Positions 20,501-29,537 are shown, numbered from the stretch's first letter. The stretch is DNA of 64,000 nt from Silanimonas lenta DSM 16282 (GCF_000429065.1 NZ_AUBD01000005.1:62001-126000); one strand, 5' to 3'. Numbers and translations are program-made. Notes: a model not told the origin generated them from the sequence alone.

Positions 20501-20789
20501 CATCGACCTGCGCATCACGCAGGCCTTGCCGGGCTTCTTCGATGGGCATTCCGCCGAGGTGTGGTTCGACCTGCAGAACGTCGGCAACTTGATCAACAAG
20601 GATTGGGGCCGCATCGAGGAAATCGGTTTCCCGTTTGGTAAGGGCATCGTGTCCTTCGCTGGCATCGACCCGGCGACGGGCCGCTACCGCTACACCTTCA
20701 ACGAGGCCAACATCCGCGACGTCACCCTGCGTGACAACCGCGGCGAGTCGCGCTGGTCCGCCCAGATCGGGTTCCGCTACCGCTTCTGA
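17595..20789 (+). CDS. Oar-like TonB-dependent outer membrane receptor
   Basis: A 1064-residue protein. A signal peptide ends at AMA (residue 27). Residues about 32-115 form a carboxypeptidase-regulatory-like beta-sandwich, EAVEVTATD (121-129) resembles a TonB box, and the plug (about 135-260) leads into a large beta-barrel ending in the aromatic YRF typical of outer membrane proteins. One extracellular loop (about 680-700) is built of NPNP/PNPNP repeats. Oar-like receptors are common in Xanthomonadales; the ligand is not predictable. It is a single-gene unit with repeats before it and a strong terminator behind it. Third codon positions show visibly more T than the neighbours, as expected for a highly expressed or different-origin gene. 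Confidence 0.9.
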   Translation: MNHRSKVRYSKLALGLAIALATAPAMAQQTSANIGGRVTTAEQAGVANAQITILHVPSGTVSQAVTDANGRYVARGLRVGGPYTITVTKDGKAEVRENVFLRLSETTQVDLTFATTDTVLEAVEVTATDLGYTPFSATAMGTGTTVTRQTIDQLPSIGRNIQDYMRLDPRIAQTDKERTEISAGGQNTRFNNIRVDGITVNDGFGLESNNLTTAKQPISLDAIEELNISLANYDVALAGYTGANVDAVTKAGTNEFKGSVYGLYRDGDWARTDAIPGSFFRPPQKEQTAGMTFGGPLIKDRLFFFLAYENFERVLGAPNTLPAAISSTQIDQFRQAAQSRYGIDVGDFALPGELKFDVEDIVARIDWNIADGHRAYLRYNRSEQVEPFLRNIGARSLSLSSHWQTNNKLYESVSAQLFSDWTDVFTTEFKVGRSESSSLWDLNATLPQIRLCWGASANASTCAGSDSIYVGAEQFRHVNILETETTNVFGAGFLFLGNHEVKFGVDYQRNNALNLFGRDVFGVYNFGGATFEQALARFIAGTPTQYNVRYPINGDLNSLAAQIKLDNYAFFVQDTWSVNYNLTLNFGLRYDLPKVPNSPPANPVASQIFGYDNTNTIDGNGLLQPRFGFNYTFDTERPTQLRGGIGLFSGAAANVWLANPFQNNGGRTLGEVFSSNGAGIVFNPNPNAQPGIPAPNPNPAPGQVGGPFDIVDGDLEQPSVWKANLAIEHELPWHGIIASGELLLTSVKTGLAYEALNNGRPSFQSAQDGRLFYWGNPFTATNARANRDTRFTDVTVIRPTNKGDGQQLTLSLSKPLLQNWGWSAAYTFTSATEVNPLTSSQAISNWANSFRVNPNEPIAARSVYEVRDRLIGTLTYRANWFGQYPTTIGAFYEGRSGRPFSYSFINDANGDGRVNDLLYVPSGRGDVIFTGGAAMEAAFFDYLARNPQIARFAGRAVDPGSDRSPWVNSIDLRITQALPGFFDGHSAEVWFDLQNVGNLINKDWGRIEEIGFPFGKGIVSFAGIDPATGRYRYTFNEANIRDVTLRDNRGESRWSAQIGFRYRF

Positions 20790-20815
20790 CCGGAGCGTTC
20801 CAGGGCGTCACGACG

Positions 20816-20848
20816 GACGGCCGGGGGAAACCCCGGCCGTCTTTCTTT
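20816..20848 (+). terminator. Rho-independent terminator after the receptor gene
   Basis: An 11-bp perfect stem (20816-20826 with 20831-20841) with a GAAA tetraloop is followed by CTTTCTTT. It begins 27 nt after the stop codon and isolates the receptor from ppnN. Confidence 0.85.
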
Positions 20849-20911
20849 GCACGGCGCCGCGAGGCAGCGGGGTGCTAGAGTCTCCGGCCCGATGAAGCAC
20901 GATCCTTCCCC

Positions 20912-22291
20912 ATGAGCGACACCTACGCCCCCCTGCCCACCGTGAACGCCCGCATCAGCCCGCGCGGCGGGCTCGACATCCTCTCGCGCGCCGAGATCGC
21001 CCGGCTCACCGATGCCACCCAGGGCAGCCTGCGCGAGACCCTGCGCCGCTGCGCGCTGGCCGTGCTCACCGTGGGCTCGGATTCCGACGACCCCCGCGCC
21101 GCCTCGGCCCGCTACCCCGATTTCGAGATCGAGGTGCAGCAGATGGACCGGGGCATCCGCCTCGAGCTGAAGAACGCGCCGGCCATTGCCTTCGTCGATG
21201 GCGAGCTGATCCGCGGCGTCGGCGAGCTCCTGTTCGCGGTGGTACGCGACATCGCCTACACCGCCATCGAGGTGCAGAGCGGCCAGTTCGACCTCGAGAC
21301 CTCGGAGGGGCTTACCAGCGTGGTGTTCGAGATCCTGCGCAATGCCCGCGCCATGCGCCCGCACCAGGACCCGAACCTGATCGTCTGCTGGGGCGGCCAC
21401 TCGATCGGTCGCGAGGAGTACCTCTACACCAAGCGCGTGGGCTACGAGCTGGGCTTGCGCGGCCTCGACATCTGCACCGGCTGCGGCCCGGGCGCCATGA
21501 AGGGGCCGATGAAGGGGGCCACCATCGCGCATGCCAAGCAGCGCCACCGCAGCCCGCGCTACATCGGCATGACCGAGCCCGGCATCATCGCCGCCGAGTC
21601 GCCGAACCCGATCGTCAACCAGCTGGTCATCATGCCGGACATCGAGAAGCGCCTCGAGGGCTTCGTCCGTCTCGGCCACGGCATCATCGTCTTCCCGGGC
21701 GGCGTGGGCACGGCGGAGGAGATCCTCTACCTGCTCGGCATCCTGCTGCACCCGGACAATGCCGGCATCCCCTTCCCGCTGGTGTTCACCGGGCCGAAGG
21801 CCTCGGCGGCCTACTTCGAGCAGATCGACCGCTTCATCCGCCTCACCCTCGGCGACGAGGCGGCGAAGCGCTACCAGATCATCGTCGAGGACCCGGTGGC
21901 GGTGGCCAGGGCGATGAAGGAGGGCATGAAGCAGGTGCGCGAGCACCGCATCGCCCAGCGCGACGCCTTCTTCTTCAACTGGTCATTGAAGATCCCCTTC
22001 GCCTTCCAGCAGCCCTTCGAGCCCGACCATGCGGCCATGGCCGCCCTCGACCTGCACTTCGGCCGCCCAGTGCACGAGCTGGCCGCCGACCTGCGCCGCG
22101 CCTTCTCCGGCATCGTGGCCGGCAACGTGAAGGAGCCCGGCATGCGCCGCATCGAGGAGCACGGTCCCTTCGAGATCCACGGCGACAAGGCCATCATGGC
22201 CAGCCTCGACGACCTCCTGCGGGCCTTCGTCGAGCAGCGGCGGATGAAGATGTCCGGCGAGTACAAGCCCTGCTACCGGGTGGTGGCCTGA
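20912..22291 (+). CDS. ppnN: Pyrimidine/purine nucleotide 5'-monophosphate nucleosidase PpnN
   Basis: A 459-residue YgdH/PpnN homologue with the typical three-part layout: an N-terminal domain (about 1-150), a central LOG/lysine-decarboxylase-like Rossmann domain holding GCGPGAMKGPMKGA and the PGGVGTAEE catalytic loop (about residue 262), and a C-terminal domain. It hydrolyses nucleoside monophosphates to base and ribose-5-phosphate, and the E. coli enzyme is activated by (p)ppGpp. It has its own gap on both sides and seems monocistronic. Confidence 0.93.
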   Translation: MSDTYAPLPTVNARISPRGGLDILSRAEIARLTDATQGSLRETLRRCALAVLTVGSDSDDPRAASARYPDFEIEVQQMDRGIRLELKNAPAIAFVDGELIRGVGELLFAVVRDIAYTAIEVQSGQFDLETSEGLTSVVFEILRNARAMRPHQDPNLIVCWGGHSIGREEYLYTKRVGYELGLRGLDICTGCGPGAMKGPMKGATIAHAKQRHRSPRYIGMTEPGIIAAESPNPIVNQLVIMPDIEKRLEGFVRLGHGIIVFPGGVGTAEEILYLLGILLHPDNAGIPFPLVFTGPKASAAYFEQIDRFIRLTLGDEAAKRYQIIVEDPVAVARAMKEGMKQVREHRIAQRDAFFFNWSLKIPFAFQQPFEPDHAAMAALDLHFGRPVHELAADLRRAFSGIVAGNVKEPGMRRIEEHGPFEIHGDKAIMASLDDLLRAFVEQRRMKMSGEYKPCYRVVA

Positions 22292-22409
22292 GGGGGGCAT
22301 GCCGCACTGCGGCAACGCTCGTCCCCCGGGGGCTGCCGGTCGTCGGCGCGGGCGGGACATCCGGACGGCAGGCCTGCTAGCGTGCCGCCATGCAACCGTG
22401 AGGATGCCC

Positions 22410-22934
22410 ATGTCCCCCGTCGCCTACCGCCGCTCCCGCGGCCTGACCCTGCTGGAACTGATGATCGTGGTGGCGATCGTCGCCATCCTGAGCGCGATCG
22501 CCGTCCCCAGCTTCCAGAACTCCCTGCAGTCGAACCGGGTGGCCACCACCAGCAACGAGTTCATGGCTTCGGTGGCCTTCGCCCGTTCCGAGGCCATGCG
22601 CAACAATGCCGGCGCGGTGATGTGCCCGAGCGTGGATGGCAGCACCTGCGGCGGCACCTGGGGCGATGGCTGGATCGTCTGGGCCGACCGCAATGCCGAT
22701 GGCATCCGCCAGGACACCGAGGCAGAGCGGGTGCTGCGGCGCCAGGGGCGGCTCAACAAGCAGGTGGCCCCGGGCAGTACGCCGATCCGCTTCTCGCCGC
22801 GTGGCACCGTGGCTTCCGGCGCCACCACCATCCAGCTGCAGCCGGAGGGCTGCACCAGCGGCAAGCCGTTCCGCCGCACCATCGAAGTGCTTGGCGGCGG
22901 CATGGTCCGCATCACCAAGGGGAACTGCGCATGA
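22410..22934 (+). CDS. fimT: Type IV pilus minor pseudopilin FimT/GspH
   Basis: A 174-residue class III prepilin. The leader ends at Gly11 and the mature protein starts LTLLE with Glu at +5, followed by the hydrophobic helix and a GspH/FimT-type beta domain with two late Cys residues. GTGAGG at 22398-22403 is spaced well for ATG 22410; ATG 22404 is also in frame. It is the first gene of the minor pilin operon, and its stop overlaps the pilV ATG by 4 nt. In Xanthomonadales FimT-type pilins can bind DNA for uptake; whether this one does is not visible. Confidence 0.9.
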   Translation: MSPVAYRRSRGLTLLELMIVVAIVAILSAIAVPSFQNSLQSNRVATTSNEFMASVAFARSEAMRNNAGAVMCPSVDGSTCGGTWGDGWIVWADRNADGIRQDTEAERVLRRQGRLNKQVAPGSTPIRFSPRGTVASGATTIQLQPEGCTSGKPFRRTIEVLGGGMVRITKGNCA

Positions 22935-23494
22935 ACCGGATGCGTCCGTCCATGCCGGGTGGCCGCCGCCAGCAGGGCTTTTCGCTGCTGGAGATCATGG
23001 TGGCGGTGGTCATTCTCAGCGTGGGCCTGCTCGGCATGGCCCTGCTGCAGTCCACCTCGCTGCGGGCCGCGCAGGCCACCAACGAGCGGTCACAGGCCAC
23101 CATGCTGGTCTACCAGATGATGGACATGGTGCGTGCCAACCGCCGCCAGGCCAGCCTGTACGGCCTGATCCGCGAGAACGCCTTCTTCGGCGACGGGGTA
23201 GGGGGTGCCTGTGCGCCCGGCGCGCCAGCCCCGGCCCAGCGCTGGGCGGCCGACCGCAACGAATGGGTGTGCGCGGTACGGCGTGCCATCCCGGAAGCGC
23301 GGGGGCGGGTAACGGTGACCGGTGCCGTGCTCCCCGCGGGGGGCGGTGCCGCCACTCCGGCGCAGGTGGAGGTGCGCCTGGAATGGTGCGACCCCAGGGC
23401 CACCCCCCTGAGCGGGACGCCGGAGTTCCCGCCCCTGTTCACCACGGGCTGTCCGGGCACCGTGAACGTCGTCGTTGCCCGTAGCGGCCTTTAG
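22931..23494 (+). CDS. pilV: Type IV pilus minor pilin PilV
   Basis: A 187-residue prepilin with the leader ending GGRRQQG (Gly16), a mature start FSLLE (Glu +5) and the conserved ILSVGLLGMALLQ helix of PilV. The rest is a short pilin fold with four Cys residues. PilV belongs to the priming and tip complex of the pilus. It overlaps fimT by 4 nt and precedes pilW by 11 bp. Confidence 0.93.
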   Translation: MNRMRPSMPGGRRQQGFSLLEIMVAVVILSVGLLGMALLQSTSLRAAQATNERSQATMLVYQMMDMVRANRRQASLYGLIRENAFFGDGVGGACAPGAPAPAQRWAADRNEWVCAVRRAIPEARGRVTVTGAVLPAGGGAATPAQVEVRLEWCDPRATPLSGTPEFPPLFTTGCPGTVNVVVARSGL

Positions 23495-23505
23495 AGGATC
23501 CCCGA

Positions 23506-24723
23506 ATGCATCCTGCCTTCCGACAGTCGGGCGTGTCGCTCGTCGAGCTGATGATCGCGGTCGCCCTCTCTGCCTTCCTGCTGCTCGGCCTGGTACAGGT
23601 CTTCAGCGCCTCGCGGCTCGCCTACCAGAGCACCACCGGGCTCGCCCGGGTGCAGGAAGGTAGCCGCTTCGCCGTCGATTTCCTGCAGCGTGACATCCGC
23701 ATGGCCGGCTTCATGGGCTGCTCGAACGACCGCGCGCGCAATGCCCGCCATCCCAATGCCTTCCTCGACAGCTTCTTCCTCACCAACGCCAACCGCGATG
23801 CCGGCGTGTATTCGGCCGCTCCCTTCCCGCTGCGCTTCGACATCCCGATCCAGGGCTTCGAGGCGGTGAATACGGGGCGGGGCAACACCCTCAATGTCTC
23901 CGCGCCGACAGGGGGATGGGTGCCCGCCCTCGATCCCTCGCTCACTGGCGCCAACGGGCTCAATCCCGCCCCGCGTCCCGGTTCGGACATCCTGGTGCTG
24001 CGGATCTTCAGTGGCGATGGCGCGCCGGTGATCGCCGACATCCGTCCGGCCATCAGCCAGCCGGGCGCGGTCTCGGTCGCGCCGGCGGGCGTGCCCCTGA
24101 TCCAGGCCGGCCAGTACTACGGCATGGCGTCCTGCGACCGCGCGGCGGTCTTCCAGGCCCGCGGGCCGGTCTCCGGCAGTGCGTTCCCGGTGACCACCGG
24201 CGGCAGCAATCTCGCCAACGGCTTCAATACCTCGCAGGGCGGCAACGGGCCGCCGATCTCGGACTTCACCGCCAACACCACCCAGGTGTTCCGTGCCGAT
24301 TCCTTCGTCTACTACGTCGGCCTGCGTGGCGTGGATGGCATGCCCTCGCTGTTCCGGGCCCGCTTCAGCAATGGCGCCTGGGGGGTGAGCGAGGAACTGG
24401 TGGAGGGCGTGGACACCATGCAGGTGTTCTATGGCCTCGATGCCGATGGCAATGGCGCGGTCGAGAACTATGTCCGTGCCGACCAGGTCGCGGCAGGCCT
24501 CACGGCCTACAACGACATCGCCAACCGCTGGCGCACGGTGGCCAGTGTCGAGCTGGGCCTGGTGCTGCGCAGCCCGGAGCGGGCCGGTACGCCGGATCGC
24601 GCCGCGGTGAACGGCCCGGTGGTCGTCAATGGCATCACCATCACCACCAATCCCAACGAAGCGATCCTGCGTCGTCCCTACGAGACCACCATCGCGCTTC
24701 GCAACCGCCTGTTCGGTAACTGA
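23506..24723 (+). CDS. pilW: Type IV pilus minor pilin PilW
   Basis: A 405-residue prepilin: leader MHPAFRQSG, mature VSLVE with Glu at +5, then the helix and a large C-terminal beta domain. The RFAVDFLQRDIRMAGFMGC segment is typical of PilW. It is at the long end for the family. It takes part in the minor pilin priming complex with PilV, PilX and PilE. The ATG of pilX follows two bases after its stop. Confidence 0.93.
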   Translation: MHPAFRQSGVSLVELMIAVALSAFLLLGLVQVFSASRLAYQSTTGLARVQEGSRFAVDFLQRDIRMAGFMGCSNDRARNARHPNAFLDSFFLTNANRDAGVYSAAPFPLRFDIPIQGFEAVNTGRGNTLNVSAPTGGWVPALDPSLTGANGLNPAPRPGSDILVLRIFSGDGAPVIADIRPAISQPGAVSVAPAGVPLIQAGQYYGMASCDRAAVFQARGPVSGSAFPVTTGGSNLANGFNTSQGGNGPPISDFTANTTQVFRADSFVYYVGLRGVDGMPSLFRARFSNGAWGVSEELVEGVDTMQVFYGLDADGNGAVENYVRADQVAAGLTAYNDIANRWRTVASVELGLVLRSPERAGTPDRAAVNGPVVVNGITITTNPNEAILRRPYETTIALRNRLFGN

Positions 24724-24724
24724 C

Positions 24725-25243
24725 ATGCCCCGCCTGCAGACTCCCGCCTTCCGGTCGGTCCGCCGCCAGCGCGGCGCCGCCCTCTATGTCGCCATGATCA
24801 TGCTCCTGCTGCTCACCCTCATCGGGGTCTCCTCGATGCAGGTCTCCAGCCTGCAGCAGCGCATGGCCACCAACTTCAACGATTTCGCCCTGGCCTTCCA
24901 GCGCGCCGAGGGCGAACTGCGGCGTAGCGAGTTCGAGCTGCAGCGCTCCTTCGATACCGCGGCGCTGCGCAACGAGGTGTACTGCCTCGCCGATGCCACC
25001 AACTGGGCCCAGACCATCACCCCGGGCAGCCTGCCGCCGCCCCAGGTGCGCAAGATCTATGGCGGGGCCTGCCCCGGCGCCCGTCCCATCGATCCGACCG
25101 CCGAGGGGGGCATTCCGGCCCCCGGCGAGCTCGACTACCAGCTGATTGCCGCTGCCACCGACCGCGACCCGGGCAGTGACCCCACGGCCGTGGTCGTGAT
25201 CGAAACCGTCTACGTCGTACCCCCGCAAGCGAGGACGCCATGA
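24725..25243 (+). CDS. pilX: Type IV pilus assembly protein PilX
   Basis: A 172-residue PilX. The N-terminus has the PilX_N signature (RQRGAALYVAMIMLLLLTLIG), with no Glu at +5 after the glycine, as is usual for PilX. A short soluble domain follows. PilX is the minor pilin that joins PilY1 to the tip complex. It overlaps pilY1 by 4 nt (ATGA), so the two are translated together. Confidence 0.9.
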   Translation: MPRLQTPAFRSVRRQRGAALYVAMIMLLLLTLIGVSSMQVSSLQQRMATNFNDFALAFQRAEGELRRSEFELQRSFDTAALRNEVYCLADATNWAQTITPGSLPPPQVRKIYGGACPGARPIDPTAEGGIPAPGELDYQLIAAATDRDPGSDPTAVVVIETVYVVPPQARTP

Positions 25244-28200
25244 GCACCTCCCGCCTCACCTCCGTCGCCCTTGTCGCGGCCCTGACCCTTTCGGCCGGCC
25301 TGTCCTCTCCGTTGCGGGCCCAGGCCGCCGCGCTGCCGATTTCCCAGGAACCGCTCTACGTCACCAACCGGATCAAGCCCGCCTTCATCATGGCGGTGGA
25401 CGACTCCGGTTCGATGGCCTGGGAGACCCTGTTCCCGACCATCGACGGGCAGGGCACCTGGAACGGCACGGCGCGCTCTTTCTTCCATCCGACCGAACTC
25501 GGACCTGACGGTCGGCCCCGCTTCTACCGTAGCAATGAAACCGGAGGCGGCAACGGCGCTACGACGTATCTGGAACTCTTTCCCTTCAATGGGCGGAGCA
25601 CCAAGCGAAATGCCATCCCGCCGATCACCTACTTCGGCTTTGCCCGCTCGCATGAGTGGAACCCGGCCTATTTCAACCCCTTCGTGACCTACGGGCCCTG
25701 GGCGCGGGCCGATCGCAGCGAGTGGCCCCAGGCCACGCCGACCGCAGTGGTGGCCAATCCGCGGGCGCTCCCCAGTGCCACCAACCCCACCTTCAACCTC
25801 ACCCAGGACGTCCAGCAGGACGGGAACAACTGGCGCTTCGATGTGCGCGCGGGGATGCGGATTCCCGCCGGTACGGTGTATTCCCGCAACACCGGCGATT
25901 GCAATTTCGGTGGCACGCAAATTGGAACCACTGGATGGTGGACGGTGACGACGGAAACCACAGCAGCGGCGAACTGCACTGCCGGCTTCCGCTACTACCC
26001 GGCCACGTTCTATCTCAGTTCCCCGACCTTCCCGGGCTATACGGCCACGCCGCTGGCGGTGACCAATGCCCCCGGCGGCCCGCCGGGCGTCACGCTGTAC
26101 CGCTATGAAATCCGGCCGGAGAACATGACGGCGGCGGCGTACACCGCCACGATGCAGAACTTCGCCAACTGGTTCCAGTACTACCGCGACCGCAATCTCG
26201 CCATGGTCGCGGCCATGACCCGCGCCTTCGTGGATGTCGACTTCATGCGGGTCGGCTACTTCACGATCAACAACCGCGTTGCCGTCACCATGTACGACAT
26301 GGGCATCCAGGCGGAGCGCAATGCCTTCTATAACCTGATCACGGCCCTACCGGCCAGCGGTGGTACGCCCAACCGTTTCGCCATCCAGCACATGGGCGAG
26401 CAGTTCCAGCGCACCGGAGAGGGCGCGCCGGTGCAACTCGCCTGCCAGATGAATGCGGGCATGCTGTTCACCGACGGCTATTCCAACGGTGGCGGTCCTG
26501 CCGTGGGCAATCTCGATGGCGGTATGGGCCCTCCTTTTGCCGATGCTCACCCCAACAAGAAGGGCGACATCGTCGCCAACTACTATCTGAATCCCCTGCG
26601 TACCGACCTCGGGCTTGGGCAGGTGCGGGTGCCCGCAGCCTGCTCGGCTCCGAACCCGGACCCGCGGCTGGATTGCCGGACCGATCCCCACATGAATTTC
26701 TACGGGGTCACGCTGGGTGCGCTCGGCGCCATCTATGGCGTGAATGCTGCGGCGACGGCCAATCCGTATGCCAACCCGCCGGCGTGGGCGCCCCTCTGCA
26801 ACAACTGTGTCGAGGCAGTGGATGAGCTCTGGCAGGCCACCCTGATCGGACGCGGCCGCTACATCAATGCCAAGAATCCGCAAGCGGTGTCCGAGGCGAT
26901 GGTGGAAGTGGTGAATGCGGTGCTCGATTCCACCCAGCCCGTGGGCACGCCGCCGGTATCCGGGGCCCGGGTGGGTACGGATTCGGCCATCTACCAGCCC
27001 GGGTTCGCGGTGCGTAACAACGCCCGCGACTGGGTAGGCTCGCTGCAGGCCTTCCGGGTGAATGCCGACGGCTCGATCGGCTCGATGCTCTGGGATGCCG
27101 GCGCCACGCTGCCCCCGGCCGCTTCCCGCAACATCCTGGCCATGCGGGTTCCCGGCCCGGCGGCCACCCGCCAGGTGGTGCCCTTCCAGGCGGCGAATTT
27201 CGGTGGCACGGAGGCGGCGATCGCCTCGGCGATCGGGGTCAGCCTGCCGTCCTTCCTGTCGAACTTCACCTCCGGTTCGACCATGGCGGATGCCTTCAAC
27301 TACCTGCGTGGCGACCAGTCGAAGGAGCAGTCTGCCGCCCAGCCGCTCGGGTTCCGCCAGCGCTCGGGCCGTCTTGGCGACATCATCAACTCGAACGTCG
27401 AGGTCGAGACCCGGCGTACCTTCTACCCGGCCTTCGATGCGCTGCCCGCGCCGCTCGGCGACAGCTACCGGGCCTATCTCAACACCAAGCGCAGCAGCTT
27501 CACCAATACGGTCTTCGTCGGCGCCAATGCCGGCATGCTGCACGCCTTCAATGCCGATACCGGCGCCGAGCTGTTCGCCTATGTGCCGAACGGTGCCCTG
27601 TCCAATATGGGCCTGCTGCTGGCCCGCAACTACCAGCACCGTTACTACGTCGATGGCCAGATCAACGTGACCGATGCCGTCATCGACGGCAACTGGGGCA
27701 CGGTGCTGCTGGGCAGCATGGGGCGCGGCGGCCGCTCGGTGTTTGCGATCAATGTCACCAACCCGGCGGCGGTGAATGCCAGCCGGGTGATGTGGGAGCT
27801 GCCCACCGCGGACAATGACCTCGGTATCAGCCTGGGCCGCGTCGAGGTGATGTATGCCGAGGACGGCAACTGGTATGCCGTCTTCGCCAATGGCCTCAAC
27901 AGCGTCAATGCCAATCCGGTGCTCTACGTCGTCAACCTCAGCACGGGCGTGGTGGTGCGGCGGATCACGGCGGAGGATGGCGGCGACTTCACCAATGGCC
28001 TCACCCGCATCGCCATCGCCGATGTCAATGGCAATGGCCGGGTGGACACGGTCTATGGCGGTGATTTCCTCGGCAACCTCTGGAAGTTCGATCTCTCCTC
28101 CACCAATCCGGCGTCCTGGGGCGTGGCCTTCGGCGGCCAGCCGCTGTTCCGGGCCCGCGACATCAATGGCGATCCGCAGCCGATCACCGGCGGCATTGCC

Positions 28201-28995
28201 ATCGCCAGCGGTCCTTCGGGCGGCGTGATGGTGAGTTTCGGCACTGGCCGCTACCTGACCGACAGCGATGCCGTGACCGGTGCCGGCCAGCAGTTGCAGA
28301 CGGTCTATGGCGTGTGGGACCGCGGCACGGTTGGCGGTCTTACCCGCGCTTCGCTGCAGCAGCAGCAGATCCTCTCCCAGTTCGGCACCGGCACCAACCT
28401 GGGCCGCGTGCTGAGCAACAACCGAGTGAACTACGCCACCCAGAACGGCTGGTTCATGGATCTGCGCGTGGGAAGCGCGGCGCCTTCGGGCGAGCGCATG
28501 ATCGGTGATCCCAGGATCATCGGTGAGACTATCACCATCCCCACGTCCGAGCCCTCGGGTGACTCGCAGTGCGCGCCGGGCCTGCGGAGCTGGGGCTATC
28601 GCCTGGATCTGTTCTCGGGCGGCCCGGTGCTCAACCGCATGGAACGCCCGGGAGGCAGTCCGGTCTGCCCCACCGTGAACTGCGGTGCGCTCCTGGTACA
28701 GGCCGGCGGCGCTCCGGTGACGGGGAGCACGGTGGTGCAGCCGCAGCGTCCCTGCCGCCGTGGCATCGATCCTGAGTGCCCCGCCATCGCCGATCCGGAA
28801 CTGATCGCCAGCGCCTGCGGCAGTCCGGATCCTGCCGCACCCACCTACAACCCGAACTACGACCAGTGCGTGGAGAACCAGACCACCGGCAGTACCCAGG
28901 GACTGACCTGCTCGATCAGCAATCCGATCGGTGGTCAGGACTTTGGCGGCGAGCCGCAGGTCTGCGGCCGCCAGAGCTGGCGTCAGGTCCGCTAG
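25240..28995 (+). CDS. pilY1: PilY1-type pilus tip adhesin
   Basis: A 1251-residue secreted protein. A signal peptide (about 1-29) leads to a von Willebrand A-like domain that begins with the MIDAS motif D54-x-S56-x-S58 and runs, with insertions, to about residue 590. The C-terminal PilC/PilY1 beta-propeller (about 728-1090) contains an EF-hand-like calcium loop DVNGNGRVD (928-936). A Cys-rich tail follows. PilY1 sits at the pilus tip, supports pilus extension and surface sensing, and calcium binding at this loop controls retraction in Pseudomonas. It is coupled to pilX and followed by pilE. Confidence 0.94.
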   Translation: MSTSRLTSVALVAALTLSAGLSSPLRAQAAALPISQEPLYVTNRIKPAFIMAVDDSGSMAWETLFPTIDGQGTWNGTARSFFHPTELGPDGRPRFYRSNETGGGNGATTYLELFPFNGRSTKRNAIPPITYFGFARSHEWNPAYFNPFVTYGPWARADRSEWPQATPTAVVANPRALPSATNPTFNLTQDVQQDGNNWRFDVRAGMRIPAGTVYSRNTGDCNFGGTQIGTTGWWTVTTETTAAANCTAGFRYYPATFYLSSPTFPGYTATPLAVTNAPGGPPGVTLYRYEIRPENMTAAAYTATMQNFANWFQYYRDRNLAMVAAMTRAFVDVDFMRVGYFTINNRVAVTMYDMGIQAERNAFYNLITALPASGGTPNRFAIQHMGEQFQRTGEGAPVQLACQMNAGMLFTDGYSNGGGPAVGNLDGGMGPPFADAHPNKKGDIVANYYLNPLRTDLGLGQVRVPAACSAPNPDPRLDCRTDPHMNFYGVTLGALGAIYGVNAAATANPYANPPAWAPLCNNCVEAVDELWQATLIGRGRYINAKNPQAVSEAMVEVVNAVLDSTQPVGTPPVSGARVGTDSAIYQPGFAVRNNARDWVGSLQAFRVNADGSIGSMLWDAGATLPPAASRNILAMRVPGPAATRQVVPFQAANFGGTEAAIASAIGVSLPSFLSNFTSGSTMADAFNYLRGDQSKEQSAAQPLGFRQRSGRLGDIINSNVEVETRRTFYPAFDALPAPLGDSYRAYLNTKRSSFTNTVFVGANAGMLHAFNADTGAELFAYVPNGALSNMGLLLARNYQHRYYVDGQINVTDAVIDGNWGTVLLGSMGRGGRSVFAINVTNPAAVNASRVMWELPTADNDLGISLGRVEVMYAEDGNWYAVFANGLNSVNANPVLYVVNLSTGVVVRRITAEDGGDFTNGLTRIAIADVNGNGRVDTVYGGDFLGNLWKFDLSSTNPASWGVAFGGQPLFRARDINGDPQPITGGIAIASGPSGGVMVSFGTGRYLTDSDAVTGAGQQLQTVYGVWDRGTVGGLTRASLQQQQILSQFGTGTNLGRVLSNNRVNYATQNGWFMDLRVGSAAPSGERMIGDPRIIGETITIPTSEPSGDSQCAPGLRSWGYRLDLFSGGPVLNRMERPGGSPVCPTVNCGALLVQAGGAPVTGSTVVQPQRPCRRGIDPECPAIADPELIASACGSPDPAAPTYNPNYDQCVENQTTGSTQGLTCSISNPIGGQDFGGEPQVCGRQSWRQVR

Positions 28996-29057
28996 CTTCC
29001 ATTCCCCCTCCGGGAGGAGCCGCAGGGCTCCTCCCCCGTCTTCCAGGAAACTCCGAC

Positions 29058-29471
29058 ATGCGAACCCGAAATACCCGAGGCTTTACGCTCATCGAGCTGA
29101 TGATCGTCGTGGCCGTGGTCGGCGTGCTGGCTGCCATCGCTTACCCCTCGTACCAGGCGCAGGTGCGCAAAGGGCGGATGGGCCAGGCGCAGGCCGACCT
29201 GCTGGAGCTGGCCCAGTTCATGGAGCGCTGCTTCGCCGCCAACAATTCCTACCTGGGCTGCAACCTGCCTTTCACCCAGTCGCCGCGGACCGGCACCGCC
29301 TACTACGTCATCGACTTCAATCCGGCGACGACGCGTACCCGCTTCCGTCTGCGTGCCACGCCCCAGGCTGCCGGCGGGCAGAACCAGCAGCCCTGCGGCG
29401 TGCTGACGCTCAACGAAGCCGGACTCAAGACCTTCTCTGGCACGGGTGTGACGGCATCGCAGTGCTGGTGA
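29058..29471 (+). CDS. pilE: Type IV pilus minor pilin PilE
   Basis: A 137-residue prepilin with a seven-residue basic leader ending in Gly8, mature FTLIE (Glu +5), the helix, and a compact C-terminal domain with four Cys residues. As the last gene after pilY1 it corresponds to the PilE minor pilin of Pseudomonas and Xanthomonas rather than the major pilin PilA. It is 62 bp from pilY1. A 10-bp hairpin follows its stop. Confidence 0.92.
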   Translation: MRTRNTRGFTLIELMIVVAVVGVLAAIAYPSYQAQVRKGRMGQAQADLLELAQFMERCFAANNSYLGCNLPFTQSPRTGTAYYVIDFNPATTRTRFRLRATPQAAGGQNQQPCGVLTLNEAGLKTFSGTGVTASQCW

Positions 29472-29495
29472 CCTGCAACCCGTCCGAGGATGCAT

Positions 29496-29520
29496 GAGGC
29501 CCCGCTCCTGGCGGGGCCTC
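29496..29520 (+). terminator. Hairpin after pilE
   Basis: A perfect 10-bp stem (29496-29505 with 29511-29520) and a 5-nt loop lie 24 nt after the pilE stop. Only a short TTT follows, so it is a modest candidate for the end of the pilin operon. Confidence 0.6.
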
Positions 29521-29537
29521 GCCGTTTGCGGCCGGCG

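Noticed and set aside
17493-20549. 1018-residue open frame on the minus strand opposite the TonB-dependent receptor
   Set aside because: It is a shadow of the receptor gene: Val/Asp/Arg/Gly-rich with no domain or start signal, whereas the plus-strand protein has signal peptide, plug and barrel.
17595-20789. Receptor gene as recently transferred DNA
   Set aside because: Its third-codon composition differs from its neighbours, but high expression explains this as well, and there are no mobility genes or flanking repeats.
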